This document shows, piece by piece, positions 51,057 through 60,184 of a stretch of 64,000 bases of DNA. The stretch comes from Halobacillus halophilus (lineage in GTDB: Bacteria; Bacillota; Bacilli; Bacillales; Halobacillaceae): positions 124,001-188,000 of the forward strand of contig NZ_JAIVAL010000006.1 of assembly GCF_020171985.1 (NCBI RefSeq), given 5' to 3'. The translations under genes and the position numbers were made by a program. The notes under the pieces are model-generated. The model had not been told where the DNA came from and ran no database searches. It saw nothing but the letters and a program-made list of their open reading frames with translations. Within the stretch, counting starts at the first letter, position 1, and each line of letters opens with the position of its first letter.

Positions 51057-52472
51057 TTACATAAAAAACACCACAAACAACTGCAGATAAATCTGCACCA
51101 TCACATAAAACGCAATCGCATACTTAAAGTTAAACAGCAAACCATTCTTAATAATACTAAGCTTGTTCACCGAACTCAAAATAATCGAAGGTAAAATCAA
51201 TGGGGATAACATAATCGAAATCACACTGCCGGAAGTAATCCCGAGCACGACAATCTCGGGTGGATAAGGCAGCTCCACACCCTGCAGTATCCCCGAAACA
51301 AGTACAATAACCGTCAACGGACCGAGTCCGATAAATCCGAGAACGATGACGACAAACGGCAGCACCCATAGGAAGTTTAAGAACGGTACCGCGTCTGTGA
51401 TATAAAACAAGCCATCGATAATATACTCGCCGTAACCCGACTGATTGACGGCATTAATGAGAAAGCCGGCAGCCAACAGAATGGAAAATTGCTGCGCTTT
51501 GTTGGGAATGCTTTTGCCGACATATGTTTTTCCATTCTCTACAATTGCGCTGCTTCTTCTGCGGACGATAAAGTAGAGAAGGACCCAGGCGACGATAACG
51601 ATCGGGATAATCAGCAATAGATCAACAGGCCAGACCGCATTTAATAGAAAGATCGAGCCGAATAAGGTAACGAATAAAAGACCAAACTCGAGCGCATCGC
51701 GATTTCCGTTTGGATCTTCTTTCTTTTGCTCTTCAATTCGACCAAGTTCCTCCTGGATTCCTGCCGTAAGATCGACGCCATAATGTCGTTCTTGGAAGTG
51801 GGAGAAGAGGACGGACAACAGGGTGCCGGCAAAGGCAATGATAAATCCTTGCAGGATGGATAAACCGAGTGATGCCCCAAGCGCCTGCACGGCAAAGATA
51901 AAGCTTGGAATGCTGACGACCCACATGGTGGTCAGGGAAAATCCGCGCAGCAGGGCGGTTCCTTTATAGTTCTCCCATACTTCTCCTTTTTGATTTTCCA
52001 AAAAATCGTCGATCATGCCGTACACCATCGGGATTGATCCGAATAATAGGAAGTAAGAGATGATCTGTGTAATGACCATCATGCCGAAATAGAACTTGCG
52101 GCTCGTATTGAGCAGGTTCTGCGCGAAGTTAATGACCGCTTCAATGTATGGTTTTTCTTCTAGGACCCAGCTGATCGTTGGAACGATGAGTAAGAGAGCG
52201 ATCAATCCGCTCATCACGGTAAAGCCGGATACAGTCGCTTCGATCAAGGAAGTCCCGGCTGTCAGGTGAATGATCAAGGCGATGACGAGCAGCAACAGCG
52301 ATATCGCTGCCTGTTTCATCGGCAGGAAAAAATAGCCGAGCAGGAAGGCGGTCAGACCAAATATAGAAAGCACCGGGGACAGTGTTTCTCCACCGGTGAA
52401 AGAGACTACAAAATGCATTAGGACATATAAAGTTATAAATAAGGTATAACCTTTTTTGGCTAGTTGTACCAT
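51057..52472 (-). CDS. Polytopic membrane protein, ion-transporter-like, unknown substrate
   Basis: About 471 residues with roughly 12 membrane segments in two halves separated by a charged loop (ELGRIEEQKKEDPNGNRDAL). The halves each carry a Gly/Pro-rich hairpin (for example GFIGLGPLTVIVLVSG, then GITSGSVISIMLSPLILP), as in the ion transporter superfamily. ATG 52472 follows TTGGAGC; an upstream in-frame start at 52520 lacks a ribosome site. I cannot name the family or substrate. It stands alone between terminators. Confidence 0.7.
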   Translation of the reverse strand: MVQLAKKGYTLFITLYVLMHFVVSFTGGETLSPVLSIFGLTAFLLGYFFLPMKQAAISLLLLVIALIIHLTAGTSLIEATVSGFTVMSGLIALLLIVPTISWVLEEKPYIEAVINFAQNLLNTSRKFYFGMMVITQIISYFLLFGSIPMVYGMIDDFLENQKGEVWENYKGTALLRGFSLTTMWVVSIPSFIFAVQALGASLGLSILQGFIIAFAGTLLSVLFSHFQERHYGVDLTAGIQEELGRIEEQKKEDPNGNRDALEFGLLFVTLFGSIFLLNAVWPVDLLLIIPIVIVAWVLLYFIVRRRSSAIVENGKTYVGKSIPNKAQQFSILLAAGFLINAVNQSGYGEYIIDGLFYITDAVPFLNFLWVLPFVVIVLGFIGLGPLTVIVLVSGILQGVELPYPPEIVVLGITSGSVISIMLSPLILPSIILSSVNKLSIIKNGLLFNFKYAIAFYVMVQIYLQLFVVFFM

Positions 52473-52633
52473 AGGAATGCTCCAATCGTGGTTCAATATG
52501 TACGTATCATATCTTATCACAGGCGACGGCGATTAGCTGAGATTGTGCTTTACTGCAACGCGCGGAAGTGGTTGCCTTTTTACATAAAAGAGAAAGCTGG
52601 CCGGAGCGTCTATGAATAGACTTCCGAACAGCT

Positions 52634-53731
52634 TTATACAGGCTCACGCGCGAACTTCTGGGCTAGACACACTTGATTTCTCCCGGATTGTTTCGCTTCG
52701 TATAGCGCGTGATCGGCTTCTTCTATAAGTAATTTCGGTGTGTTCGTGGTGTCGTCATAACAGGCAATACCAATGGACACCGTAATGGAAATAGTCTCGC
52801 CCGTAGCCAATTGGAAGGCGTGATTTTGAACCCTTTTCCGGATCCGTTCACTGATTTCTTCGGCGCGCTGTGCAGAGCAGTCGAGGAGAATCACAGTGAA
52901 TTCTTCGCCTCCGTTCCGGCTGACGTGATCGAAGGAGCGGACGGTGCTGGTTAAAATATGACTTAATTCCACCAGAACCTGATCGCCTTCGACGTGACCG
53001 TAACGATCGTTCACGGTCTTAAAGTGATCGATATCAATATAGAGTAACGTCATTTTCTCATCTCTGTGCTGCGCGTCTTTGCAGACTTGATTAAAGATCT
53101 GATCAAATTTGCGGACATTGTATAGACCTGTTAACCCGTCGGTCATGGACTCGGATTTGTACTTGTTTAAGATCTTCTGATTTTTGCGTACATACTCCAC
53201 GACATAGAAAGATAGAAAGCCGGCTAGATACGATATGCTCCAATAGGAAAGAACCAGGGAAATTAGGGTATCCATACGAAGCGAAAGAAACGTTAACATG
53301 ATCGTAAAAATAAGATTGGAGATGGTTAGTGCCAGGAAAACCTTCTTCATTTTTGACAATTTGAGTCTCGTAATGAGAAGAGTCAAAAATGTCGTCCCGC
53401 CAATAAAAATGATGGCCAGTACCGCCTGGGTGGTAAATCCGAATAAAAATCGGCCTATAATAATCAGCATCATAGCGATCAGAGCGGGAATGCTGCCGCC
53501 GTAATAGGACATTAAGATCACTGGAATATGTCGTAAATCGATGATGACGGTGTCCATAGGCATGCTGTACAGCATCAGAACGTTACTCAATATCCCTGAT
53601 AGGATGCCGGCCGTGATTTTCTGGCGTCTTGATGAAGTTCGTCTCAGTGGGGAAGAGTTGGTTAACTGAGTATATACAAATAAGAGGGCCACAAGGATGG
53701 CTAAATTGGAAATCAGTTCTTTCAGGATCAT
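52634..53731 (-). CDS. Membrane-bound diguanylate cyclase (GGDEF)
   Basis: Makes cyclic di-GMP, which governs motility versus attachment. The 365-residue protein has an N-terminal half with about six membrane helices of the 5TM-LYT kind (GILSNVLMLYSMPMDTVIID), then a GGDEF domain from about 195. The active-site loop is GGEEF in SRNGGEEFTVILLD, and an RxxD inhibitory site (RSFD) sits exactly five residues before it, so an active, product-inhibited enzyme is expected. It lies within 5 kb of the flagellin gene, though with no visible shared regulation. Confidence 0.92.
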   Translation of the reverse strand: MILKELISNLAILVALLFVYTQLTNSSPLRRTSSRRQKITAGILSGILSNVLMLYSMPMDTVIIDLRHIPVILMSYYGGSIPALIAMMLIIIGRFLFGFTTQAVLAIIFIGGTTFLTLLITRLKLSKMKKVFLALTISNLIFTIMLTFLSLRMDTLISLVLSYWSISYLAGFLSFYVVEYVRKNQKILNKYKSESMTDGLTGLYNVRKFDQIFNQVCKDAQHRDEKMTLLYIDIDHFKTVNDRYGHVEGDQVLVELSHILTSTVRSFDHVSRNGGEEFTVILLDCSAQRAEEISERIRKRVQNHAFQLATGETISITVSIGIACYDDTTNTPKLLIEEADHALYEAKQSGRNQVCLAQKFAREPV

Positions 53732-53974
53732 AATAGGTTCTCCCCTGTGAATAAAGATTTATTTCTGTGTGTGAGTTATAGCCTATGTCGAATGTTTGTA
53801 TAGGTATTATATACCCATTTTGTACAAGGGTTAAATAGGATAATGTACTTTTTTTCTATTTAGGTGCTCGGAAAGTCAAATTAATGATGGATATACATAC
53901 CTAATATTGTGAATATCATCCCTCAATGCTAAGATATTCCTGTGACGATTATAATGAACACAGGAGGAATTTGC

Positions 53975-54232
53975 TTGAAATTTCATTGTTTACATTTTGA
54001 TACCAGGCCGCTGAAAATTTCTGGTATATACGCTAAAAGAATTGACTCCACCCTTGTATTTGAGTTGGAAGGGAGAGTGACCAGGAGTTTCATTAAAAGC
54101 TTCCAGGAAGACTTTATCCAATCGGTCAAAGTAGATCTTCATGATAAAAAAAGTTCCAATATTTATACAGGCCCCTTTAAAATGAAAGAACACTATGGAA
54201 TCCTCTCACTTGTAAAAGTTCCTCGTAGATAA
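53975..54232 (+). CDS. Small protein of unknown function
   Basis: An 85-residue basic protein that I do not recognise. TTG 53975 is preferred as start because AGGAGGAA lies seven or eight bases before it; a longer frame from 53942 has no ribosome site. It contains no membrane segment and no Cys motif of note. It stands alone between divergent neighbours. The frame is plausible but evidence of expression is limited to the ribosome site. Confidence 0.5.
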   Translation: MKFHCLHFDTRPLKISGIYAKRIDSTLVFELEGRVTRSFIKSFQEDFIQSVKVDLHDKKSSNIYTGPFKMKEHYGILSLVKVPRR

Positions 54233-54427
54233 AAAAGAGCGATGCGGTTTGAATCAGACCCCACATTCTATCACACGGGATGTTTTTAAGCATCGTATGC
54301 CTGCATTACCTCCTCACCTCTTCAGTTTGAAACCATCTTTCCTTATTCGCCAGGGGTTTGCTGCGATAACCATGACGGATTAGTTAGCATGGCTGCTCCA
54401 TAATGAACCCAAAATCCTCAAAATAAA

Positions 54428-54470
54428 AAGGAAGCATCGTGAGCCATATTGGCGCATCAATGCTTCCTTG
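54428..54470 (-). terminator. Terminator of mqo
   Basis: AAGGAAGCAT / ATGCTTCCTT with an interrupted inner stem; on the minus strand it runs into TTTTTAT. Confidence 0.8.
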
Positions 54471-54505
54471 TGTCGTTCTTCTGTTGTTATAAAGAGTTAC
54501 TTTTA

Positions 54506-56002
54506 TTATTGTACAGGCTCCATTAAATGTAGAGTGCGTGAGGTAGAATCATGAACCCGGTGGAGCAGTTCAGGATTATCCTCCAGCGACTCGCCGTAGG
54601 AAGGAATGATTTCCTTAAGCTTCGGATCCCAGGAATCACGATATTCTGGGAAGCACTTGTGTAAGACCTCGAGCATAATCGAAACGGAAACGGACGCTCC
54701 TGGTGATTCGCCAAGAAGAGCTGCCATCGTACGGTCTTCTGCGTGAATCAGTTTGGTACCGAACTGGAGAGCACCGCGGCCGCCTTCGTCGGTATCCTCA
54801 ATTAATTGGACACGCTGACCGGCTACGAGAAGATCCCAGTCTTCATTGGACGCATTCGGCACAAAATTCCGCAGCTCTTCCATCCGGTCCTTTTTGGACA
54901 TCTTCAGCTGCATAGCCAAATATTTGATAAGAGAAGTATTTTTTGCGCCGGCTGCAAGCATCGTAAGCACATTTGTCGGTTTTACTGAACCTAGCAGATC
55001 CATCATCGAGCCGGTTTTCAGGAACTTCGGTGTAAATCCGGCGAACGGTCCGTATAACAGCGTATCTTTTCCTTCAATATGGCGGCGGTCCAGATGCGGG
55101 ACCGTCATCGGCGGTGTGCCTGCGGGTTCTTTTCCATAGACTTTGGAATGGTGCTGCTTCACAACTTCCGGGTTGTCACAGACGAGAAATTCGCCGCTGA
55201 TCGGGAATCCTCCAATGTGCTTACTTTCCGGAATGCCTGTTTTTTGCAGCAATGGCAGGGCGCCGCCCCCGGCACCAATAAAAGCAAAGGACGCTGAATG
55301 CTCTTCGATGGTTTCTTCTTGAAGGTTTCGGACCTTCACTTCCCACGCTCCGTCTTCTCTTTGTTGAATATCATCGACGGAATGATTGTAACGGATGTCG
55401 ATATTGTCTTGCTGCTCTAAATGTTTCAGCATCTGGCGGGTCAATTCTCCAAAATTAACATCTGTGCCATGGTCGAATTTCGTTGCCGCGATTGGCTCTT
55501 CAGAAGAACGGCCTTCCATCATTAAAGGAATCCATTGCTTGATTTGTTCGGGATCTATGGAAAACTCCATCCCCTGAAATTGAGGGTGATCTTTCAGGGC
55601 TTCCACCCGCTTCGTTAAAAATTCGACATGATCTTTTCCGTAAACAAAACTTATGTGAGGCAAGGGGCGGATGAACTCTTCAGGATTCTGAAGATCACCC
55701 TGTTCAACCAGGTGGGCCCAGAGCTGTCTGGAAATCTGAAATTGTTCATTGATTTTCACGGCCTTGCTGATGTCCAAGGAGCCGTCTGGCTGCTCGGGGG
55801 TATAGTTCAGCTCGCAGAGAGCGGCGTGGCCGGTTCCGGCATTGTTCCATTCATTGGAACTTTCCTGTCCAGCGGAATCTAATTTTTCGAACAGAGTGAT
55901 GCGCCACTCCGGCTGTAATTTGTGCAGTAATGTGGCCAGTGTCGCGCTCACGACGCCAGCACCGATCAGGATCACATCGCTCGTTGTGTGGTTATGATTC
56001 AT
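54506..56002 (-). CDS. mqo: Malate:quinone oxidoreductase
   Basis: A peripheral-membrane FAD enzyme oxidising malate to oxaloacetate with electrons passed to quinone, bypassing NAD-malate dehydrogenase. The 498-residue product fits the family. FAD site: [20 protein letters not shown]; other hallmarks are [38 protein letters not shown] and [13 protein letters not shown] 56002 has GAGGAGG upstream; the extra 19 codons to 56059 lack family similarity. It is divergent from lctP, so malate and lactate use share a regulatory region. Confidence 0.95.
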   Translation of the reverse strand: MNHNHTTSDVILIGAGVVSATLATLLHKLQPEWRITLFEKLDSAGQESSNEWNNAGTGHAALCELNYTPEQPDGSLDISKAVKINEQFQISRQLWAHLVEQGDLQNPEEFIRPLPHISFVYGKDHVEFLTKRVEALKDHPQFQGMEFSIDPEQIKQWIPLMMEGRSSEEPIAATKFDHGTDVNFGELTRQMLKHLEQQDNIDIRYNHSVDDIQQREDGAWEVKVRNLQEETIEEHSASFAFIGAGGGALPLLQKTGIPESKHIGGFPISGEFLVCDNPEVVKQHHSKVYGKEPAGTPPMTVPHLDRRHIEGKDTLLYGPFAGFTPKFLKTGSMMDLLGSVKPTNVLTMLAAGAKNTSLIKYLAMQLKMSKKDRMEELRNFVPNASNEDWDLLVAGQRVQLIEDTDEGGRGALQFGTKLIHAEDRTMAALLGESPGASVSVSIMLEVLHKCFPEYRDSWDPKLKEIIPSYGESLEDNPELLHRVHDSTSRTLHLMEPVQ

Positions 56003-56214
56003 AGTATTCCTCCTCTTATTGGTAAACAGGCCGCAGCTGTATCGGGAGTGATCGTTCATTCGTTATACGGTCCCCGATGATCATAGGAGATACGGTACCT
56101 TGCGATTATAGCTGGATGCGAGAGGTGGATTGTCTACTTATTCTAGCATCGTGTGTATCACTATGTACCTTGCTACAAGCAGCCTGAATAGCTACGTCAC
56201 CTACATAGATAAGG

Positions 56215-56225
56215 TCATCAGATGA
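56215..56225. promoter_or_regulatory. LutR-like palindrome 1
   Basis: TCATCAGATGA fits the TCATC-N-GATGA pattern reported for the Bacillus lactate regulator LutR. It lies in the mqo-lctP intergenic region; an identical copy is 208 bp away. Confidence 0.5.
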
Positions 56226-56395
56226 CTTCATTTCTTTCATTCTAGCACGAGCAGAAATCGCTTTCAATAAAAAGCTGATTCACTCATTCTATGAAGATAT
56301 GAAGCAGATTAGCTCGTGTAAGGTCGATGTCGAAGGAAAGGTCACCGTTCTGAGAAAATTGTGAAATCGATGTTAAAATTTATTGAAATTGTTTG

Positions 56396-56409
56396 TGTAA
56401 GCGTTTACC
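56396..56409. promoter_or_regulatory. cre-like CcpA box upstream of lctP
   Basis: TGTAAGCGTTTACC fits the cre consensus except for the last base. It lies 97 bp before the lctP start. Confidence 0.6.
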
Positions 56410-56422
56410 ATAAATGGTATGG

Positions 56423-56433
56423 TCATCAGATGA
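56423..56433. promoter_or_regulatory. LutR-like palindrome 2, upstream of lctP
   Basis: TCATCAGATGA inside the longer perfect palindrome GGTCATCAGATGACC (56421-56435), 14 bp after the cre-like box and 73 bp before lctP. Confidence 0.6.
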
Positions 56434-56505
56434 CCGTATTAACTATTGCCAATCAAAGTTTTTTGAGGAATAAGAAAAACAAGTAAGGAAAGAGGAGGAG
56501 ATCAA

Positions 56506-58092
56506 ATGTTGATGTTGGTGGCACTAAGTGCTGTGATTGTTCCCTTTCTGCTGCTGGTGTTATTGCGAATGCCAGCGATTAAAGGGATGTCCATCAGTGC
56601 TGTAGTGGTCATTATTTTAGCGATGACCGTGTGGGGAATGGAAGGCCAGGTAATTGCTTCTTCGATCCTGCAGGGGGTACATAAAACCCTGACGATATTA
56701 TTGATTTTATTTGGAGCGCTCGTATTATTGAACACCCTTCGTAACACCGGAGCGGTGACCCGCATTAATCAGGGATTTCAGAGTATTTCCCAGGACATGA
56801 GGGTTCAGCTAATTTTTGTCGCCTTTTTATTCGGGTCGTTAATTGAGGGGGCGGCAGGATTCGGTGCACCGGCGATGGTGACGGCGCCGTTAATGCTTGC
56901 GCTGGGCTTCAGGCCGCTTGCGGCAGTGGCAACCGCTCTTATTGCGGATAGTACGGCGGTAGCTTTCGGCGCTGTGGGAACGCCGGTACTGGTCGGACTG
57001 AGCACCTTGCCTGATGCGGGTACCGCTTTTTTCAAGGAAGTGGGTGTAACGGTCACGCTTATTGATTTATTCGCAGGCACATTTATTCCATTTATCTTAG
57101 TCCTTGTGCTGACTTTGTTTTTCGGTAAAGGGAAGGGAATTAAAGATGCCCTTGTAATGATCCCGTGGACGCTGCTCATAGGGATCACGTATAATGTTTC
57201 AGCTCTTGTGTATGCGACTTTATTTGGACCGGAATTTGTAGCAATTCTCGGATCGTTGACCGGTCTGGTTGTTGCCGCTGTAACAGCGAGAAAAGGATGG
57301 CTGCTTCCATCCACTATATGGACGGATGCTAAACAGGAAGATTTCCAGGATAACGAAGAAAAATCCGAGATGGGACTAATCCGGGCATGGTTTCCGTACA
57401 TTATCGTCGTGGCCTTGCTGTTGCTTACACGTATTGTTCCGTGGTTTAAAGAATTTACGCAGACGGCTATTGATTTATCGTGGTCGAATATTTTAGGCGT
57501 GGAAGGGATTGCATCGAGCTGGGCCGTTTTATACTCGCCTGGAACTGTGCTGATTGTCGCAGCGCTATTAGCCTTGCTTGTGCAGCGAAAATCGTTTAAT
57601 CATTTTGGACGGGCAGCGAAACAATCGTTTTCCACAATGAAAATCACCGCGGTCACATTGTCGGCGACGCTTGCTATGGTGCATGTATTTAGTAACTCCG
57701 GGATGAATATGAATGATTTAATGAGCATGCCAAGTTATATTGCCGAGGGTATGGCGGCTACTTTCGGGCCCATGTGGATTTTCGCCGCACCTTTTCTCGG
57801 GGAACTGGGCTCCTTTATAACAGGAAGTGCCACGGTTTCAACCCTTACCTTCTCACCGATTCAGTACAATATAGCGGAAGCTACAGACGCGAACATTAAG
57901 GTGGTGCTTGCCGCTCAGCTCGTAGGTGGTGGAGCTGGGAACATGATCTGTGTTCATAATGTGGTCGCAGCCAGTGCTGTCGCAGGTATGGAAGGGGAAG
58001 AAGGAAACGTCATCCGAAAAACCCTGGGACCTGCTTTACTTTACGGCGTTCTTGTCGGAATAGGCGGCTTTATTTTAATGGGGATCCTGTAG
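56506..58092 (+). CDS. lctP: L-lactate permease
   Basis: Lactate:proton symporter of the LctP family, 528 residues with about 13 membrane segments. Family signatures: [40 protein letters not shown], and the C-terminal [19 protein letters not shown] and [26 protein letters not shown] site precedes the ATG. The upstream region has a cre-like box and two LutR-like palindromes, so induction by lactate and repression by glucose are expected. The lut oxidation genes themselves are not in the window. Confidence 0.96.
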   Translation: MLMLVALSAVIVPFLLLVLLRMPAIKGMSISAVVVIILAMTVWGMEGQVIASSILQGVHKTLTILLILFGALVLLNTLRNTGAVTRINQGFQSISQDMRVQLIFVAFLFGSLIEGAAGFGAPAMVTAPLMLALGFRPLAAVATALIADSTAVAFGAVGTPVLVGLSTLPDAGTAFFKEVGVTVTLIDLFAGTFIPFILVLVLTLFFGKGKGIKDALVMIPWTLLIGITYNVSALVYATLFGPEFVAILGSLTGLVVAAVTARKGWLLPSTIWTDAKQEDFQDNEEKSEMGLIRAWFPYIIVVALLLLTRIVPWFKEFTQTAIDLSWSNILGVEGIASSWAVLYSPGTVLIVAALLALLVQRKSFNHFGRAAKQSFSTMKITAVTLSATLAMVHVFSNSGMNMNDLMSMPSYIAEGMAATFGPMWIFAAPFLGELGSFITGSATVSTLTFSPIQYNIAEATDANIKVVLAAQLVGGGAGNMICVHNVVAASAVAGMEGEEGNVIRKTLGPALLYGVLVGIGGFILMGIL

Positions 58093-58119
58093 ATAGACGT
58101 AAAACGGGAGATCAGCCTA

Positions 58120-58159
58120 AAAGAACAGGTGCTCTTGTAAGGAGCATCTGTTCTTTTTT
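58120..58159 (+). terminator. Terminator of lctP
   Basis: AAAGAACAGGTGCTC / GAGCATCTGTTCTTT (one mismatch) with a T tract. Confidence 0.85.
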
Positions 58160-58255
58160 AAGTGTGTTCTACTTAAGTAACTTCTTATAAAAAAGCGTTT
58201 TACACAAGTTTCTGTCCAAAGTTGTGCTCATAAGGAACGTATACCTTATATCGGT

Positions 58256-58486
58256 CTAAGATTTTTTTGTTTTTAGTAGTTGAGAGAAACCATAGGCTAT
58301 GCTTGCGATCAATAGTAGGACCAACAAATGATAACTTCGATCTCTAAAGCTGAAATTTTGAGCCGTAAAACTTCCTGTAGTAGAAAAATCCGGAATATAG
58401 TTCATAGTTAAGATAACCCCAGATGTTATTTGATAAGCTACGTAAAGTAAAATAAAACTTGCTATAAAAACGATATACTTCTTCAT
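58256..58486 (-). CDS. Small two-helix membrane protein
   Basis: A 76-residue protein with two hydrophobic segments (about 4-25 and 53-70) separated by a polar loop rich in Ser/Thr/Phe. The ATG at 58486 follows AAAGGATGG. The family is unknown, and no partner gene is adjacent. The gene model is supported by its ribosome site and clear hairpin topology only. Confidence 0.55.
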   Translation of the reverse strand: MKKYIVFIASFILLYVAYQITSGVILTMNYIPDFSTTGSFTAQNFSFRDRSYHLLVLLLIASIAYGFSQLLKTKKS

Positions 58487-58788
58487 AACGACCATCCTTT
58501 CCTATCTCTAAATTTACGATTAGGATCTATCATAGTTTCAAACGAAGTGAGATTCTATCTTCATAAATGTTGAAAAGTGTACAAGCCTTATGACATCTTG
58601 TTTACTTTGAAACGAATAACGCCTTGGAAGTACGATGAACTGGATAACAATAAGTAAGGTTCGTTTCCTGTAAAGAAGCAATGCATTATGGTAAAATCTA
58701 AGACTAATGACAGGCTGCAAAATTGTCTTTTGTGAGAATATGGAACTAGGGGCATTGCAACTACGATCAACCCAGGGGGGAATAAACG
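58487..58788. other. Intergenic region before the AlaX-type gene
   Basis: No gene or RNA is evident. The divergent promoters for the small membrane protein and the AlaX-type gene should be here. GGGGGGAA just before 58789 serves as the ribosome site. Confidence 0.4.
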
Positions 58789-59973
58789 ATGACTAGAAAA
58801 CTTTATTACGAAGATCCTTATCAGCTGGAATTCGATTCTACGGTAACCGAAATAGAGCAGGACGAACGCGGGCCATACGTGGTACTGGAAGCCACTGCTT
58901 TTTACCCGACCGGCGGTGGACAGCCGTATGATACGGGAACATTGAATTCTACCGAAGTAATCGATGTGGAAGAAGTAGAGGGTGAAGTGCGACATTACAT
59001 AAAGGAAGAATTCCCGGAAAATGAAGAACACGTGCACGGAAGTGTCGATTCCAGGCGTCGTATCGATCATATGCAGCAGCATAGCGGACAGCATATCATT
59101 TCAGCTGTGTTTGATGATCAATACGGCATTCCGACGACAAGTTTTCACTTAGGAAGCGATACGGTGACGATTGATTTAGATACGAATCATCTTTCGGAGG
59201 AACTTTTACAAAAAGCCGAGGAGAAGGTGAATGACATTATACGCCAGAACCTTCCAATAGAGTCCAGGTGGATGACGGTTGGTGAAGCGAATGAATACCC
59301 GCTGAGGAAATCTCTGGCTGTTGAGGGGGATGTACGCCTCGTTATCATTCCATACGTCGATTACAACGGTTGCGGCGGTACGCATCCCGCCTCCACGGGT
59401 GAAGTGATGGCGGTGAAATTTCTAGGCTGGACGAAAAGCAAGAAGCAGGTACGTCTCGAGTTTGTCTGCGGATCCCGGGTGCTTGAGAAGCTTGATCAGA
59501 AACACCGGATTCTGACCGATATGAAACAGCTGGTTCCAAGGCCTGAGGAGAGGCTTGTCGAGGAAGTGGGCGAGATCATTCAGGCAGGCAAAGAGAAGGA
59601 TAAGCGGATCACGGAGCTTGAGGAACAACTTCTTCAATATGAAGCGCGTCACATTATTTCAGAAACGAAGGGAGAGCCGGTAATCCAGCGCGTCTTTAAA
59701 GACCGGCCGATTCAGTCCCTTCAGTCACTTGGAAAAACGATGATTGAAGAAGCTTCCGACACGTATCTTATCCTTGTAAGTGAACAGGAAGATCAGCTGC
59801 AATTTGTCCTTGCACACGGGGATGCGATTGATCGCAATATGAACGATATCGCTAAACAGGCGATGCCTCTGATTGACGGAAAAGGAGGCGGAAAACCGCA
59901 TTTTGTCCAGGGTGGCGGCAAAAAGCTGATGGACGGAACGGATTTCTCGAATCGAGTAAAAGAATTAATCTAA
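58789..59973 (+). CDS. Alanyl-tRNA editing protein, AlaX-L type with DHHA1 domain
   Basis: A free-standing relative of the AlaRS editing domain, 394 residues, that hydrolyses Ser- or Gly-tRNA(Ala). The zinc-site motifs HMQQHSGQHIISAVF (HxxxH) and YNGCGGTHPASTGEV (CxxxH) are intact, preceded by YPTGGGQPYDTG of the AlaRS-like beta barrel. A coiled-coil leads to a C-terminal DHHA1 domain with DGKGGGKPHFVQGGGKKLMD. The start is ATG after GGGGGGAA. It stands alone and ends in a terminator. Confidence 0.92.
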   Translation: MTRKLYYEDPYQLEFDSTVTEIEQDERGPYVVLEATAFYPTGGGQPYDTGTLNSTEVIDVEEVEGEVRHYIKEEFPENEEHVHGSVDSRRRIDHMQQHSGQHIISAVFDDQYGIPTTSFHLGSDTVTIDLDTNHLSEELLQKAEEKVNDIIRQNLPIESRWMTVGEANEYPLRKSLAVEGDVRLVIIPYVDYNGCGGTHPASTGEVMAVKFLGWTKSKKQVRLEFVCGSRVLEKLDQKHRILTDMKQLVPRPEERLVEEVGEIIQAGKEKDKRITELEEQLLQYEARHIISETKGEPVIQRVFKDRPIQSLQSLGKTMIEEASDTYLILVSEQEDQLQFVLAHGDAIDRNMNDIAKQAMPLIDGKGGGKPHFVQGGGKKLMDGTDFSNRVKELI

Positions 59974-59979
59974 TTGGAA

Positions 59980-60028
59980 AAACTTCTTCTCCCACCTGAA
60001 TGTCGGTGTGGTAGAAGAGGTTTTTTTA
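59980..60028 (+). terminator. Terminator of the AlaX-type gene
   Basis: AACTTCTTCT and CCACC pair with GGTGTGG and AGAAGAGGTT in an interrupted stem, ending in TTTTTTT. Confidence 0.75.
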
Positions 60029-60184
60029 TGTGAATAACGGAAACATTTTCCCTGTGGAATCGTTTTGTAGTATAATCACTTTAGAACATACGTTCCTTAG
60101 CAGGAGCGTCGCCGTGTTGAATGAATCGAAACAAAGCCAGGAAGCGTTTATGCCTCTCGTGGTTTACAGAAAGGAGAGGAGACC

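Noticed and set aside
52141-52485. 114-codon frame overlapping the start of the large membrane protein
   Set aside because: It overlaps a frame with clear membrane-protein character and has no domain signature of its own.
37029-54260. TCAGACCCC at 37029 and 54246 as REP-like mobile repeats
   Set aside because: Only a nine-base core is shared, with no palindrome or associated transposase gene in the window.
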